Assembly (NCBI RefSeq): GCF_027172205.1
Contig: NC_070614.1
Span: 50,656,001 to 50,720,000 of the forward strand
Reading direction: 5' to 3'
Source: Podarcis raffonei
Lineage: Eukaryota; Chordata; Lepidosauria; Squamata; Lacertidae
Length of the DNA stretch: 64,000 bases
Part shown: piece after piece, positions 34,642 through 45,222 of the stretch
How positions within the stretch are numbered: position 1 is the stretch's first letter
Layout: each line of letters opens with the position of its first letter
Made by a program: the position numbers and the translations under genes
Notes under the pieces: model-generated
What the model was told of the DNA's origin: nothing
Database searches by the model: none
What the model saw: only the letters and a program-made list of their open reading frames with translations

Positions 34642-37600
34642 GTTTGTTGTTGCCATCTGTCTGTCTCAGGAGACAATGGAGGACTGCACCTTTGGCGGTC
34701 AAGTCAAACTACTGGAAGATTACAGTGCCTGTTGTGGCTGTAGAGACCAATGCAGGAGACATGTTTCGTTGCAGGTGGGGCAGATGAAGCCATCCAATTG
34801 TGCCGATGTAGACGCATCACAGTGTTCTTCCTCTCTGCGCTCCTGCCAGCAGTCATTCCTCCACACGCAGAGAGAAAAGGCAAGCCACAAAGCCAGGGGT
34901 GGGGAACCTGGGGCCTCTGACTGTTGCTTGGACCACAGCTTCTATCAGTCCCAGCCAGCACGGGCAATGGTCATGGATGATTTGGAACTTGTTAAGTAGA
35001 AAGCAAGCAAGCAATAAAAGAGGGGTAGGATAGAGGTTTATAAAATTATGGTGTCATGCATTGGCCGGGAATCGAACCCGGGCCTCCCGCGTGGCAGGCG
35101 AGAATTCTACCACTGAACCACCAATGCAATACGCTCAGGCCTGGAATTTCTTAGCAAATATGCCAAGTATGAAGGACATTAGAGCCCTAGGCAAACACAA
35201 GCTCCTCTTGAAGGCTAATTGTCTGGAATTTCCCACCGCAAAAAAAGATCATTGGCCCATCTGGTTGTCGGCCTTTTTTAAAAAAAAACCCTCCACCACC
35301 TTTAAAAAAAGCAGAAGTCTTTCCCTTGAGTGCACTTTTAAAGCACCATCAGCCTTAGCAGCAGAGGCAACAGACTGATCCGTGGCCAACTTTGTCAGTC
35401 CTCAGATGACAAGAGGCAGCCGATAATCAGCTCCAGCAGCAGTCCTGCTCCTTCTCTTCTCACGCCATCCCCCCCACCCCTTCAGGGCTTTAATCTAAAC
35501 CTGGATTTACAGCCGCAGTCAGCTAGGTGGAGCAGTGGCCACATCTGCTGTGAAGACAGCAAGCTCCCAACCCTTTCGCGGGACAGAGAGGTGCCATTAT
35601 CTGGTGCTGTGCTGTTTTTCCTGTCTGTTTTAAACAGATTTTTAATAGGTATGTGGTCTGAATTCTATCGGTGTCCTTAATGGTTACTTTTTATACGTTT
35701 TCAGTGGTCCTCATTTATAATCTGAAAAGGTTAGGGTATAAATAAATACAGCATCAGCGTCATCCAGCGCTGACGTTTGCTAGATGATGAAAAACATGAG
35801 AAGCTGGGAGACATCAGCGCTCTCAGCAGCTCCAGAGAAAGAAGGGCGATGGAACAGCAATGTGAGGTTACAACATACACACAGCTTTCACCATTATTAT
35901 TTGCACACCTTGCAAGCACAGATTCATAAATCCACATTTCAAAAGGAAACCTTTCAGACCATGAATGTTATTAGGCAGCCAAAAGGAACAGGGCAGAGGA
36001 AGGTGGGGAACACGTATTTTTCTGTCATTATCAGCTTGCTTTTCGGGGCTGATAATATACATATTTTCCTAATATTTATATCCCACCTTTCTGAAAGCAA
36101 TCAAAGTGTCTTACAAATAAAACAGAACAAAGCAACATTCAGATAATCTGAAAACCTAACAACTGGGGCAACCCAGTCAGACAGGTGGGGTATAAGTAAC
36201 AGATTACTATTATTAATATTATTATTAACAAGCTTTAAAAGATGCAGCAGTATCTAAGTCCTTATTTTAAATACACATTCTGGAAAAGCCTACAAAAATA
36301 AATCAGCGTATTTCTCTTGGGAGCCTGTTTCAAGTTATGGCCACTGCAACCAAAAACCTTTTTAAAAGCATAAAAAAATGAAGAGCAGCAGAGGTACACA
36401 GAGAAGGGCTGTAGCAGAGAAAGTCCCAGGCAGAGCACTTACTCTGTGTCTTGGTTCTCAAACTCCTCCTGGGTGCACTGGAGAGGCAGGGAAGCGCGGA
36501 CATTGTTTTCCTGGATTGCAGAAGACAGAGAAACCACTGCATTCACCCATCAGAAGAACAAGGTAGCAGTAGCCTCAGAACCTCTTTACTACTGCACCGG
36601 TTCCATTATGCTTTATCTATTTTGTATTTATTTACATTTATATCCCAACTTTCCTCCAAGGAGCTCCAGGTGGTGCACATGGTTTCCCCCCACTTTATCC
36701 TCCCGACAACCCTGCAAGGTTGGCTGAGAGGCCGTGACTGGCCCAAGGTCACCCACCCAGTGGGCTTCATGGCCGAGTGAGGATTTGAAGCCTGGTCCCC
36801 CCTCAGATCCTAGTCCAGGGGTCAGCAGACTTTTTCAGCAGGGGGCCGGTCCACTGTCCCTCAGACCTTGAGGGGGGCCGGACTATATTTTGAAAAAAGA
36901 ACGAATTCCTATGCCCCACAAATAACCCAGAGATGCATTTTAAATAAAAGCACACATTTTACTCATGTAAAAACACCAGGCAGGACCCACAAATAACCCA
37001 GAGATGCATTTTAAATAAAAGCACACATTTTACTCATGTAAAAACACCAGGCAGGACCCACAAATAACCCAGAGATGCATTTTAAATAAAAGCATTGTAA
37101 ATGCTGATTCCCGGACTGCCCGCAGGCCAGATTTAGAAAGCGATTGGGCCGGATCTGGCCCCTGGGCCTTAGTTTGCCTAACCATGCTTTAATCTCTCTT
37201 TCCTTTCCTGCTGCTCCCCGAATTCCTATGAAGAAATTCCTATGCCCCACAAATAACCCAGAGATGCATTTTAAATGAAAGGACACATTCTACTCATGTA
37301 AAAACACACTGATTCCTGGACCGTCCGCGGGACGGATTAAGAAGGAGATTGGGCCGGATCCGGCCCCCGGGCCTTAGTTTCCCTACCCATGTCCTAGTCC
37401 AGCACTCTAACTACTACACCCACACCGGCTCTCACCCTGTTCCCATCCCGTTCTTCTGTGGCAAGAAATAGAGGTACCCGAAGAAGCAGAAACATTCAGA
37501 GGCGTGGCAAAATCAAGAGAGGTCAGCAGAATTATTGTGCGGTCCAAATGTTAGGCTGTTCTCTACAACACCTCACATGTGGTAGGAGTGACAACACCAT

Positions 37601-39198
37601 CCCCTTTCAGTACTTGAAAAAGGTTTCGGTTTCTTGCTTCCCAGAATCCCTTTCTCTCTAGAGCAGCCAGAACTCCCAAAATATTATGGATTATGTGTTT
37701 TCATTTCGTATTTTTATGCCATGAACTGCCCTGTGAATGTCAAATGAAGACTAGTACAGTGGTACCTCGGTTTACGAACAGTCCTGTTTACGAACTACAG
37801 TGGTACCTCGGGTTAAGAACTTAATTCATTCTGGAGGTCCGTTCTTAACCTGAAACTGTTCTTAACCTGAAGCACCACTTTAGCTAATGGGGCCTCCCGC
37901 TGCCGCCAGAGCACAATTTCTATTCTCATCCTGAAGCAAAGTTCTTAACCCAAGGTACCATTTCCGGGTTAGCGGAGTTTGTAACCTGAAGTGTCTGTAA
38001 CCCGAGGTACCACTGCATTCGGTTTACGAACTCCGCAAAACTGGAAGTAGTGTTCCGGTTTCTGAACTTTACCTCGGTCTACGAACAGAAGCCGAACGGT
38101 CGAAGGGCACCGGTGGCGGGAGGCCTCATTAGGGAAAGCGTGCCTTGGTTTAAGAACAGATTTGGTTTAAGAACAGACTTCAGGAATGGATCAAGTTCGT
38201 AAACCGAGGTACCACTGTATACGAATTTAATAAATAATAATAAACCATTGGTTCCATCTAGCACGGCCCTTTTCCAGGTTGGAAAAGGCTGCTCTACAGC
38301 AAGGGTTCTCAAAGTGTGGCGTGGCGCCAATTTGAGAAATACCCAGGGTTGCCAGGGGAAAGAGCAAACTCCTATCTCGCCTCTCCCCGCCACCCCAGTG
38401 CGCCTCCTAAGGGGGATCAGCACACAAACACTGGGCACCCCACCCTCCTCGCATGCCATCTATGAGGGCCAACAATATAATCTCTATTTCACCCACCAAT
38501 CCTTGAACTAAAATCGCATTTCTGTCCCATCCCTGCGAGGCATCTGCTCTCAGAAGGCCATATTTAACAGCGCCAGGCAAACTGCCCGTCTTGGGCAAAG
38601 GCTGAAATCGGGGTCTTATTTTTGTTGACGCTTACCGTATTTTTCGCTCTATAGGACGCACCCAACCATAAGACGCACCTAGTTTTAGAGGGGGAGAACA
38701 AGAAAAAAAAATTCTCTCCCTCTCTGCGCAGCGCCTCTCCATCGAAGCGAGGCCAGGAGAGCAAGAAGGATCGGGCGGCTATCCCTGAAGCCAGGAGAGC
38801 GAGAGGGGTCAGTACGTACTGACCCCTCTCGCTCTCCAGGCTTCAGCGAAAGCAACGCTGCACTCCGGAGGCTTCGCGTTGCTTTCACTGAAGCCATGGA
38901 GCCTGCATTCGCTCCATAAGACGCACACACATTTCCCCTTAATTTTTGGAGGGGAAAAGGTGCTTCTTATAGAGCGAAAAATACGGTACTTGCGGGAGAC
39001 AGAAGATCTTCTTTGGAAAACATAAGGCCCATCACACCGTTAAAAAAAGAAATAGGAGCACGTTGAGAAGGGGAAGGGATGGAGTTTGGAGGCTGGGAAC
39101 AGGTTTCTCACCCTGGACCAGAAGATGGTGATGACGATGACCAAATGGGCCGTGAGGGTCAGGAATCGTGAGGGAACCAGTCCGGTGACCAAAGGCAT
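30274..39198 (-). CDS. TMEM107: Transmembrane protein 107, five coding exons plus a duplicated exon 4
   Basis: Four-pass membrane protein of the ciliary transition zone (MKS module). Exons in order of translation: 39198-39112, 36510-36443, 34216-34116, then either 33570-33474 or 31968-31872, then 30343-30274. All phases join (0, 2, 1, 2) and either choice gives 140 aa, the human length. Matches to human: TGLVPSRFLTL, AHLVIVITIFWSR, ALSVTLGLFAVELAGFLSGV, SMFNNVQSL, HCSAS..LSFFVFERWE..TYWYI, GLKKKPL at the C-terminus. The start codon chosen aligns with the human start (29 codons in both). The intron after 34116 opens with GTATCCTTT, a U12-type donor. A tRNA-Gly lies in the second intron and several DNA transposons sit in the introns. 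Confidence 0.95.
31141..31492 (-). mobile_element. Sauria SINE (diverged subfamily)
   Basis: Reverse orientation, in the last TMEM107 intron. Carries GGGCCAGTCTTGACAGACTC in the tail, a variant shared with the copy at 54326-54687. Confidence 0.9.
31500..31838. mobile_element. MITE related to the CCGTATTTTTCG family
   Basis: Right end GTCTTATATCCGGAAAAAAA and TATGG; left end less clear. Adjacent to TMEM107 exon 4a (34 nt away). Confidence 0.55.
31872..31968 (-). CDS. TMEM107: TMEM107 exon 4a (conventional copy)
   Basis: 97 nt, encoding AHCSASICLSFFVFERWE followed by TVTYWYIMGFC. This is the copy closest to the human GAHCSASVALSFFIFERWE..TYWYIFVFC. Acceptor CCCCACTAG is preceded by TTCCCTGAC (one change from the U12 branch consensus TTCCTTRAC), with the branch A 14 nt before the exon. 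Donor CAG|GTAGAC is U2-type. Enters in phase 1 and leaves in phase 2, as exon 4b does. Confidence 0.9.
32243..32550 (-). mobile_element. Sauria SINE, head truncated
   Basis: Reverse orientation, lacking the very start of the tRNA head. Lies between TMEM107 exons 4a and 4b. Confidence 0.88.
32830..33313. mobile_element. Large CCGTATTTTTCGCTC MITE with GC-rich core
   Basis: CCGTATTTTTCGCTCTATAG to AGCAAAAAATACAG, TA flanks, with two inverted GC-rich hairpins (GAAGCTTGTGG type) inside. Lies between TMEM107 exons 4b and 4a, 160 nt from 4b. Confidence 0.75.
33474..33570 (-). CDS. TMEM107: TMEM107 exon 4b (duplicated, alternative copy)
   Basis: A second, upstream version of exon 4, also 97 nt and open in the same phase. 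It encodes GAHASASITLLFFLFEQWD followed by SGLYWWIFAFC. It shares with exon 4a the AH.SASI, FF.FE.W, YW.I and FC positions but differs at roughly half of its residues, so the duplication is old and the copy is kept under constraint. Acceptor CCACTCCAG|CC, with CTCCCTGAC 22 nt upstream (a similar motif precedes exon 4a). Donor CAG|GTCAGT is a good U2 site. Including both copies would add 97 nt and shift the frame, so the two should be used one at a time. Confidence 0.8.
34289..34520. mobile_element. Tigger/pogo-like MITE, right end damaged
   Basis: CAGTGGTACCTCTGGTTGTG start (with a short local repeat of itself), related to the 10668 copy; the right end stops at GAGGTACAG. Lies close to TMEM107 exon 3. 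Confidence 0.65.
34563..34639 (+). repeat. (TC)n then (AC)n microsatellite
   Basis: About 45 nt of CT dinucleotides directly followed by about 32 nt of CA. In TMEM107 intron 2, near exon 3. Confidence 0.95.
35057..35127 (-). tRNA. tRNA-Gly (anticodon GCC)
   Basis: 71 nt, identical to my memory of vertebrate tRNA-Gly-GCC: GCATTGG acceptor arm paired with CCAATGC, A box TGGTTCAGTGG, anticodon loop with GCC, B box GGTTCGATTCC, discriminator A. A T-run follows within about 15 nt. It lies inside the second TMEM107 intron on the gene's own strand. Identical to the copy at 43717-43787. Confidence 0.97.
35128..36442. other. TMEM107 intron 2, mostly unassigned
   Basis: Between tRNA-Gly and exon 2. 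Only a short L2/CR1-like tail (36150-36230, ending in an ATT run) is recognisable. Confidence 0.4.
36816..37391 (-). mobile_element. hAT-like element with 71-bp internal tandem repeat
   Basis: CAGGGGTCAGCAGACTTTTT to GCCTACCCATG, with 8-bp duplication TCCTAGTC on both sides. The segment starting at 36918 repeats at 36989 and again in part at 37060. TMEM107 intron 1. Confidence 0.85.
37757..38217. mobile_element. Tigger-like MITE carrying a second MITE
   Basis: Outer copy CAGTGGTACCTCGGTTTACG to AACCGAGGTACCACTG. Inner copy at 37798-38015 is of the GGGTTAAG subfamily. Confidence 0.85.
38635..38986. mobile_element. CCGTATTTTTCGCTC MITE
   Basis: Near-perfect ends CCGTATTTTTCGCTCTATAG and AGAGCGAAAAATACGG with TA flanks; palindromic core CGCTCTCC. 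TMEM107 intron 1, just downstream of exon 1. Confidence 0.82.
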
Positions 39199-39292
39199 TG
39201 TCTCTCCCAGCATCCAAAAAGTGAGAAATCCTGGCAGTAAAAGACAAGAGAGAGGCAGGGACATCAGTAGGAACCCAAGAGCCTGGCTGCTG

Positions 39293-39295
<3 letters not shown>

Positions 39296-39328
<33 letters not shown>
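39296..39328 (+). repeat. (TG)n microsatellite
   Basis: About 16 TG units just upstream of TMEM107 exon 1. Confidence 0.95.
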
Positions 39329-39330
<2 letters not shown>

Positions 39331-39574
39331 GTCTAGCATCCATTTCTGACAGTGGCTAACCAAATGTTTATAGGAAACTTGCAAGCAAGACCCTGTTCAG
39401 AGGCAGAAAGCCTTCATGACTAGTAGCCACTGATAGCTTCACAATCCTCCATGAACTTGTCTAATCCTCTTTCAAAGCCATCCAATATGATGGCCGTCAC
39501 CGTCTCTTGTGGGAGCAGATTCTACCGTTTACGTGCTAGGTGAAGAAAATATGGGTTTAGCAACAGAGAGTGCT

Positions 39575-40175
39575 GAAATAAATAATAATAAATTTTTATT
39601 TATACCCGCCCTTCCCAGTTCAGAAACCGGGCTCAGGGCAGCTAACAACAAATTTAAAACACTTAATTGTAAAAGCAGCATCAAATACAGTATAAAAACA
39701 TGAATAAGAATAAAATTCAAAGTTCAGAAATCAATTTAGGGGAAATCCATCTAAAAAGCATTAGATAATCCCCAGGGCTAGCTGGCTGAATTAGTCCTAC
39801 TTGGGCCAGCGAGGAGGCCAGGGGAGAATTAGCTGTGGGGTCTCAGAGCGGGTGATCTTCATAAAAGGGGAGTGGGAGGGAAGAGAAGGGAAATAAAAGA
39901 TCAGGCTGGATTCAAATTAAAGGCCAGGTGGAATAGCTCTGTCTTACAGGCCCGGCGGAAGGAGGTTAAATCCTGAAGGGCCCTAGTCTCATGGGACAGA
40001 GCATTCCACCAGGTTGGAGCCAGCACTGAAAAGGCCCTGGCCCTGGTGGAGGATAGTCTGACTTCCTTAGGGCCCAGGACCTCTAAACTATGGCTATTCA
40101 TGGACCTTAAGGTCCTCTGCGGGGCAGACCAGGAGAGGCGGTCCCGTAAATATGAAATCAATTCATTCATTCTTT
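39575..40175 (-). mobile_element. L2-like LINE 3' end
   Basis: Reverse copy with TRARAFSVLAPTWWNALSHE and [16 protein letters not shown] in translation, a motif seen at the end of L2-type ORFs. Confidence 0.75.
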
Positions 40176-40649
40176 GACAAAAGAGAGAAAGGTATCATCC
40201 TTTGTTTGAGCCCAGCATGCAGAACAGGGGTAGCCAACATGTGCCCTCCAGATGTGGATGGACTCCAACTCCCATCAGCCCCAGCCGGCATGGCCATATG
40301 GTCAAGGATGCTGGGAGCTGGAGTCCCCAAGCATCTGGAGGGTAACGCATTTTCTGCTCCCGATTTAATACGTCCATCTGTGAACAAAGCGAATGTTAAG
40401 CACGAAATGGTCCATGAGCAGCACAAAATTAGATCCACAAACCTCAATTGCAGCAAATGACAATAAAATACGGGCTTGCTGCAATACAGCAAACAAAACC
40501 AGATTTCCACCAGCCACCATGAAAACATAGGTTGTGTTTTCCCCCTAAGATCTGTTCTATGTGGTTTTTGTAAAAAGTGCCTCGCCAAGAACATTCAGGC
40601 ATCTTTTATTGCACATAAAACTGTATTTTAAAAGAGGCAAAACTTTTAC

Positions 40650-40965
40650 AGAGACCAGGGCCCTGCGGGATCTGATTTCTTTCTGCAGGGCCTGTAAGAC
40701 AGAATTGTTCCGCCTGGCCTTTGGTTTGGAATCAGTTTGATTCCCTCCCCCTCTTTCTTTTTCCTTTCTCCTCCTATGAAAAGGCTGCATCCTAATGTTT
40801 TAATGTTGTATCGCAATCTTTTAAATTGCATTTCAATCAACTTGTTTTTATTATTGGTTGCTAGCCGCCCTGAGCCCGGTGTTGGCTGGGGAGGGCGGGG
40901 TATAAATAAATTATTATTAATAATAATAAATAATAATAATAAATAATAATAATAATATTACAAGC
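40650..40965 (+). mobile_element. L2-like LINE 3' end
   Basis: Plus strand tail, GCCCTGCGGGATCTGATTTC to CCGCCCTGAGCCCGG and an ATT-rich end. A related tail lies at 57875-58023. Confidence 0.7.
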
Positions 40966-41209
40966 AATCTAAAATCGTTTAAAAAGTTGGGGTGGGAGGG
41001 TGAGGGGTCCACCCTGCTTGCCCCAGAAAGAGGCCATACGCTTCCCCTCCCCCAACCACCTCCTTAATTGATTAGACACCAAAAGAGGTGCAAATAGGGT
41101 CGCACGACCCTCGCCCCATGTCAGGCAGGCACAAATGCGCATGCGCCCTTAATCCCGCCTCAAACAATTAATTTGAAAAACGACAGAGCAGTTATACCCC
41201 CCCCCCCGA

Positions 41210-41490
41210 ATTTCGCCTACAACAACCATATAAAGCCTCCCCCCACTGCACCCCCGTCTCCCGCCAACCATTTTGGCCCCAAGTTCGATATACGCGAGCG
41301 CCGCATACCACCCCTCGGGCTTAGGGCCTCGCCGTTAGGCCTCGCCGTTGCCCCTGACAACCCCTTTGGAAGCCTCGAAGCTTCTTTTTCCCATCGCGAG
41401 AGCTTGAGATCACGGGCGAGTCTTAGCCGGCCATTTTGCCTGCGGGCACCCAAGGCCTGCCGGCTTAACCCTTTACTTGCCGAATTGTTC
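41210..41490. promoter_or_regulatory. CpG-rich region, likely TMEM107 promoter
   Basis: Single-copy GC- and CpG-rich DNA (CGCGAGCG, GCCGTTAGG, CCATCGCGAG) with two CCATTTTG (YY1-like) motifs near 41266 and 41430. It sits between the AT-rich repeat tail at 40.9 kb and the tRNA cluster starting at 41952. Assignment to TMEM107 is inferred from position and from the donor at 41495. Confidence 0.4.
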
Positions 41491-41494
41491 TCAC

Positions 41495-41560
41495 CAGCTT
41501 TTCTGAACCCGCTCGGGAAAAAAGTCGGTTTCCGCCGCTGCAGCGACTACGAATATATGT
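41495..41560 (-). other. Possible TMEM107 5' UTR exon
   Basis: On the minus strand, AGCTG|GTGAGAAC gives a donor at 41495 within CpG-rich, repeat-free DNA. The acceptor TACTGCCAG|GATTTC, just upstream of the TMEM107 start codon (exon would begin at 39230), could receive it. No CpG island lies next to the start codon itself, which is why I place the promoter here. The 5' end is arbitrary. Confidence 0.4.
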
Positions 41561-41822
41561 GATAGATTTAGGGCAGGAGCTTAAAAACCACTCACATATC
41601 CAAAGGGGGAGGGTGAAATGAAGCATGATGCTGCATTGCAAAGCAGCCAAGTCCATCATTGTTATTTTCCCCTTTTCTATGGACCCCCAAATGGCCCAGG
41701 GGAAAATGCAGGAAAATGCCAGCTTCTGAATATTTGTAATCGTTTTTATTTGCAGCTGTTTTCCCTCTTGCTTAGACATTTTACAAACCATAGCAGCTCA
41801 TTTTCCCCTTGCAAAATTTGTC

Positions 41823-41823
<1 letters not shown>

Positions 41824-41852
<29 letters not shown>
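41824..41852 (+). repeat. (GAAA)n microsatellite
   Basis: Seven AAAG units, about 100 nt before tRNA-Ser. Confidence 0.9.
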
Positions 41853-41853
<1 letters not shown>

Positions 41854-41951
41854 GGAAGGAAAATGAAAGGAAAGAAAAGGCGATCCAACGAATTTTCTTC
41901 CCAACACCGATTATCTACTTTTGGATATGGTAATAGCAGCGGTTATACGGA

Positions 41952-42033
41952 GCTGTGATGGCCGAGTGGTTAAGGCGTTGGACTTGAAATCCAATGGGGA
42001 CTCCCTGCGTAGGTTCGAATCCTGCTCACAGCG
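41952..42033 (+). tRNA. tRNA-Ser (anticodon TGA)
   Basis: 82 nt with the long variable arm of class II tRNAs. Acceptor GCTGTGA pairs with TCACAGC, discriminator G, A box TGGCCGAGTGG, anticodon stem-loop GGACTTGAAATCC, B box GGTTCGAATCC. Terminator TTTT begins about 5 nt downstream. The acceptor stem differs from the human GTAGTCG form but pairs fully. Confidence 0.95.
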
Positions 42034-42590
42034 TGCTTATTTTGCGCGGGTTTTTGCTTGCAGAATCCGATTTAAACCGCTCGCCTTTCTCCTCTCCCCC
42101 CTCCAGCTAGAAGAGCAGACGACCAACAAGCTGCGCCGATGCGAATTCGCTGCCACTACTAATAATTAGCCCACGTTTCCGCTCTCATTTTCCGCAGGTG
42201 GTTAAAATGGGGTGTGTTTTTTCATTGCATCTTGCTAGATTAAATCAACGGGTGTCATTGCCCCCCCAGATTTCATGCAGTAGGACAAGCACACACAGAG
42301 AGAGAGCAAAATTAAGAAGCAGAAAAAGCAAAGCTGGAAAACTCCAGCCTTGGAAATTCATCACACCCAACCGGTTTGTTTGCTAGATTTTTATTTCTAG
42401 CAAAGCAGCAGCTCCAGCTGCAACGCATTGCAAACCGCGTAAGTCCCCAGACTTCGAGCGGGAATTTCTTGAACCGATTCAAGTAGGTAAACCTATTTTG
42501 ATTTTTGGAAAACACCCGGAAGGAGACGCAGCTCCCCTGCCTTTTATTTTTTAAATTACGATGATTGTTTGAGCGGCAAGCAAAAACACC

Positions 42591-42662
42591 TGGAGATGCC
42601 GGGGATTGAACCCGGGGCCTCGTACATGCGAAGCACGCGCTCTACCACTGAGCTACATCCCC
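42591..42662 (-). tRNA. tRNA-Ala (anticodon CGC)
   Basis: 72 nt. Acceptor GGGGATG pairs with CATCTCC (one G-U), A box TAGCTCAGTGG, anticodon loop TTCGCAT, B box GGTTCAATCCC, discriminator A, T-run on the minus strand just past it. The core matches vertebrate tRNA-Ala; the G3-U70 pair, the alanine identity element, is present. Confidence 0.96.
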
Positions 42663-43161
42663 CTCCGGCCTCTTGCAGCTTCCGCTGACGCCTCTTTGTA
42701 CTGACAATCTGCAGCCGTCATTGCAAATTGCACACCATTTGCCCTTTGCACAAAGCAGGGGAACTAACGATGTTTTTAACTCTTATGTCCGCCACCCGCC
42801 CCTTCCAACCCGCTTCCTCTACATTTGCATCAAGAAATCGTTTTGTTTTACCCAGCAAAAGGCGGAGAGGAGGCCCAGGTCCCTGAGCAAGTGCAGAGCG
42901 CCCTGAACAGGGTTGTGTTGCACGTGCACAAAATGGCCGTTTTGCAAAGATGCATTGCACGTTTGCAGCCCTTTAGCTGCACGCAATAGTTTTCCACGTA
43001 AATGAGAACACGTAAATAATTCTTCCACTGCCCGATCTCGCTTTTAAGAGTTTCCAGCCGTCCAGCAACTGTTTCCTGAAAAGAACCGAAGTGATTTTTT
43101 TTTTGTTTTGTTTGCATCTATACATAGTGAGATTACAGAGCGGGCAGCCCGTTTGCCAAGT

Positions 43162-43235
43162 GGCGCCGTGGCTTAGTTGGTTAAAGCGCCTGTCTAGTAA
43201 ACAGGAGATCCTGGGTTCGAATCCCAGCGGTGCCT
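43162..43235 (+). tRNA. tRNA-Thr (anticodon AGT)
   Basis: 74 nt, matching my memory of human tRNA-Thr-AGT along its whole length. Acceptor GGCGCCG pairs with CGGTGCC, A box TGGCTTAGTTGG, anticodon loop CTAGTAA, B box GGTTCGAATCC, discriminator T, TTTT directly after. Confidence 0.97.
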
Positions 43236-43716
43236 TTTTCTTTTTTAAAAAATTCTCCCGTTCCAAACCTCCCCAATATCCCAAATTATACAGCTTTAAA
43301 ACAAGCAAAGTTTAACAAGCATGGCGTGCAGGAAAAAATAATAATACTCAAAAGCATTTCATGCTTTCTAACCTTCCTTTCTCATTGCTTGCTATTGCAC
43401 GCCCGTCTTGCAAGCAAAACAGCAACAACAACTTGTGAGTCTGCTTTGACGATCGCCTGAAGCCGAGAGGAGCGATCGACTAGAACTTTTTTAATCCCCT
43501 CCCTTCTCCAGCCAGACAACTGTCGAGTTTAAAAAAAAGGAAACACAACCAGGATTCAAACCGGGAGATCCAAAAGGAAGGAATTTGCCTGCGATGCACA
43601 CTTTGCCTGGGGGCTACTCGGCGAGGAAAATAATGCAAGGTTGGGACTGTGGCCGTGGGGAAAATATTTTGGGGACAGAAAAAGAAACTGAGAAAGTTAA
43701 AAAAAAAAATGCAAGT

Positions 43717-43787
43717 TGCATTGGCCGGGAATCGAACCCGGGCCTCCCGCGTGGCAGGCGAGAATTCTACCACTGAACCACCAATGC
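43717..43787 (-). tRNA. tRNA-Gly (anticodon GCC), second copy
   Basis: 71 nt, base-for-base the same as the gene at 35057-35127, with unrelated flanks and a long T-run downstream on the minus strand. Intact A and B boxes. Confidence 0.97.
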
Positions 43788-44680
43788 CATCCGCGGGAAA
43801 AAGTTTTCCCGAAGCATCTATAAGATCGCTCTCGCCGTCTGCAACAGTTCACAGCTGCATCCCGAGTTTTGAGCTGCAAGGCATGTGAAGGAGTGGACAG
43901 GAAGTGGATCTGGACCTGCGGGTAGATCTCTGAGTTTCCCCCTTTTAAGCAACAAGCAACAGAATGGTTCCCGCCCCACCCACCTGCCTCCCATAATTGT
44001 GATAATTGAAGATAATTCGGGGTATCCAGAAAGAGGCATTTGCCTGGGAGGGCTGTGAACTCTGCTTGCTTCAGGTTCAGTGCACAGATCCCTGGATTCA
44101 GCAAATTTTTAATCCTAAATGCATGCCTTTTGCACAAAAGCTCTGATTGATGGATCTCAGGACAGAGGCTAAAAGCAGTTCAGAAATGAGATTCTAGGCG
44201 TGTTTTTGAATCCCTGTGTGGCCGACCCTCTCCATTAGCCTTGAGCAGAGACTAACTCTGCCTTAAGGAACTGGCGCCCCAGCCCCAAGATGTTGATGGA
44301 CTACAACTCCCATCATGCTGGCCTGCGCTGATGGGACTTGGAGTCCAACAGCATCTGTTAAGTCCACAGCGCCTCTCCGCCACCGCTAACCCTCTCCCTT
44401 TGGGGAATTTGGCAGCGACTACTGCAGCCATCACCCACCCATCCAGATGTTTTGGACTACAACTCCCATTAGCCCCTGTCTGTGTGGTGCTGGAAGGCGA
44501 GAGGTTGGTGAGCTGATTCCATAACACTTGAAACGAGTGAATTTTGCAGTGTTGTAATATGTGGGATGGAGCGTTTGCACCGCGCAGTGCATGGATGTAT
44601 TGGGAAGTTTTAATGTTTGATGTTTTGCGATGCTTTTATAATTTCTTGGAAGCCGCCCAGAGTGGGGTACAAATAATAAA

Positions 44681-44724
<44 letters not shown>

Positions 44725-45222
44725 AGCAGCAGATAAGACCAGGACATTCCTCTGTCTTAAAACGCACGCCCTACATAGAAAATGAAGGCACACATATTTT
44801 TTTCCTTTTTTTGGTATCAGAGAGAAAACCATTTATTTAAAAATCAAGCCAGGATCCAGAAATATTCTGCCTTGGGGTTCTTCAAAAAGAAAAGCAGCCC
44901 TCCACTCTCGGGAATATACATAAATTCAGCAGACAAGAACATCTTAAGGAAAAGAAAACACCTCACCGATTTCCCCCACCACCCCGTTGCTGGATTAGGC
45001 CACTCCAGGCCTAATCCACAGTTATAGTCCAGGTTCATTGCATTGCAGGGCGTTGAGCTAGATAACCCGTGGGATTCCTTTCCAACTCTATTATTAGACC
45101 TAATTATGAGATGTCAAAGAGCATTCTTTGTCAATCAGTACAGGGAAAGGAAGGGAATCGACCACCGCCCCAGAAAAGAGGGGCCCCATCCAAAAAACAA
45201 CAACACCACATTGGACAACATA
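43788..45222. other. Intergenic DNA between tRNA-Gly and HES7
   Basis: Contains two short palindromic repeats with the ACAACTCCCAT phrase (44285-44355 and 44450-44475), a CR1/L2-like tail with an (ATT)n run (44600-44725), and unique sequence. No gene seen. Confidence 0.4.

Larger units (their letters stand above)
42034..43716. other. Spacers of the tRNA cluster
   Basis: The spacers between tRNA-Ser, -Ala, -Thr and -Gly hold no recognised transposon, in contrast to the rest of the window. Nothing else identified in 42034-42590, 42663-43161 or 43236-43716. Confidence 0.4.

Noticed and set aside
43162-43235. CRISPR-like or other bacterial arrays in the repeat-rich parts
   Set aside because: No regularly spaced short repeats with unique spacers exist; all periodic DNA is microsatellite or transposon tail.
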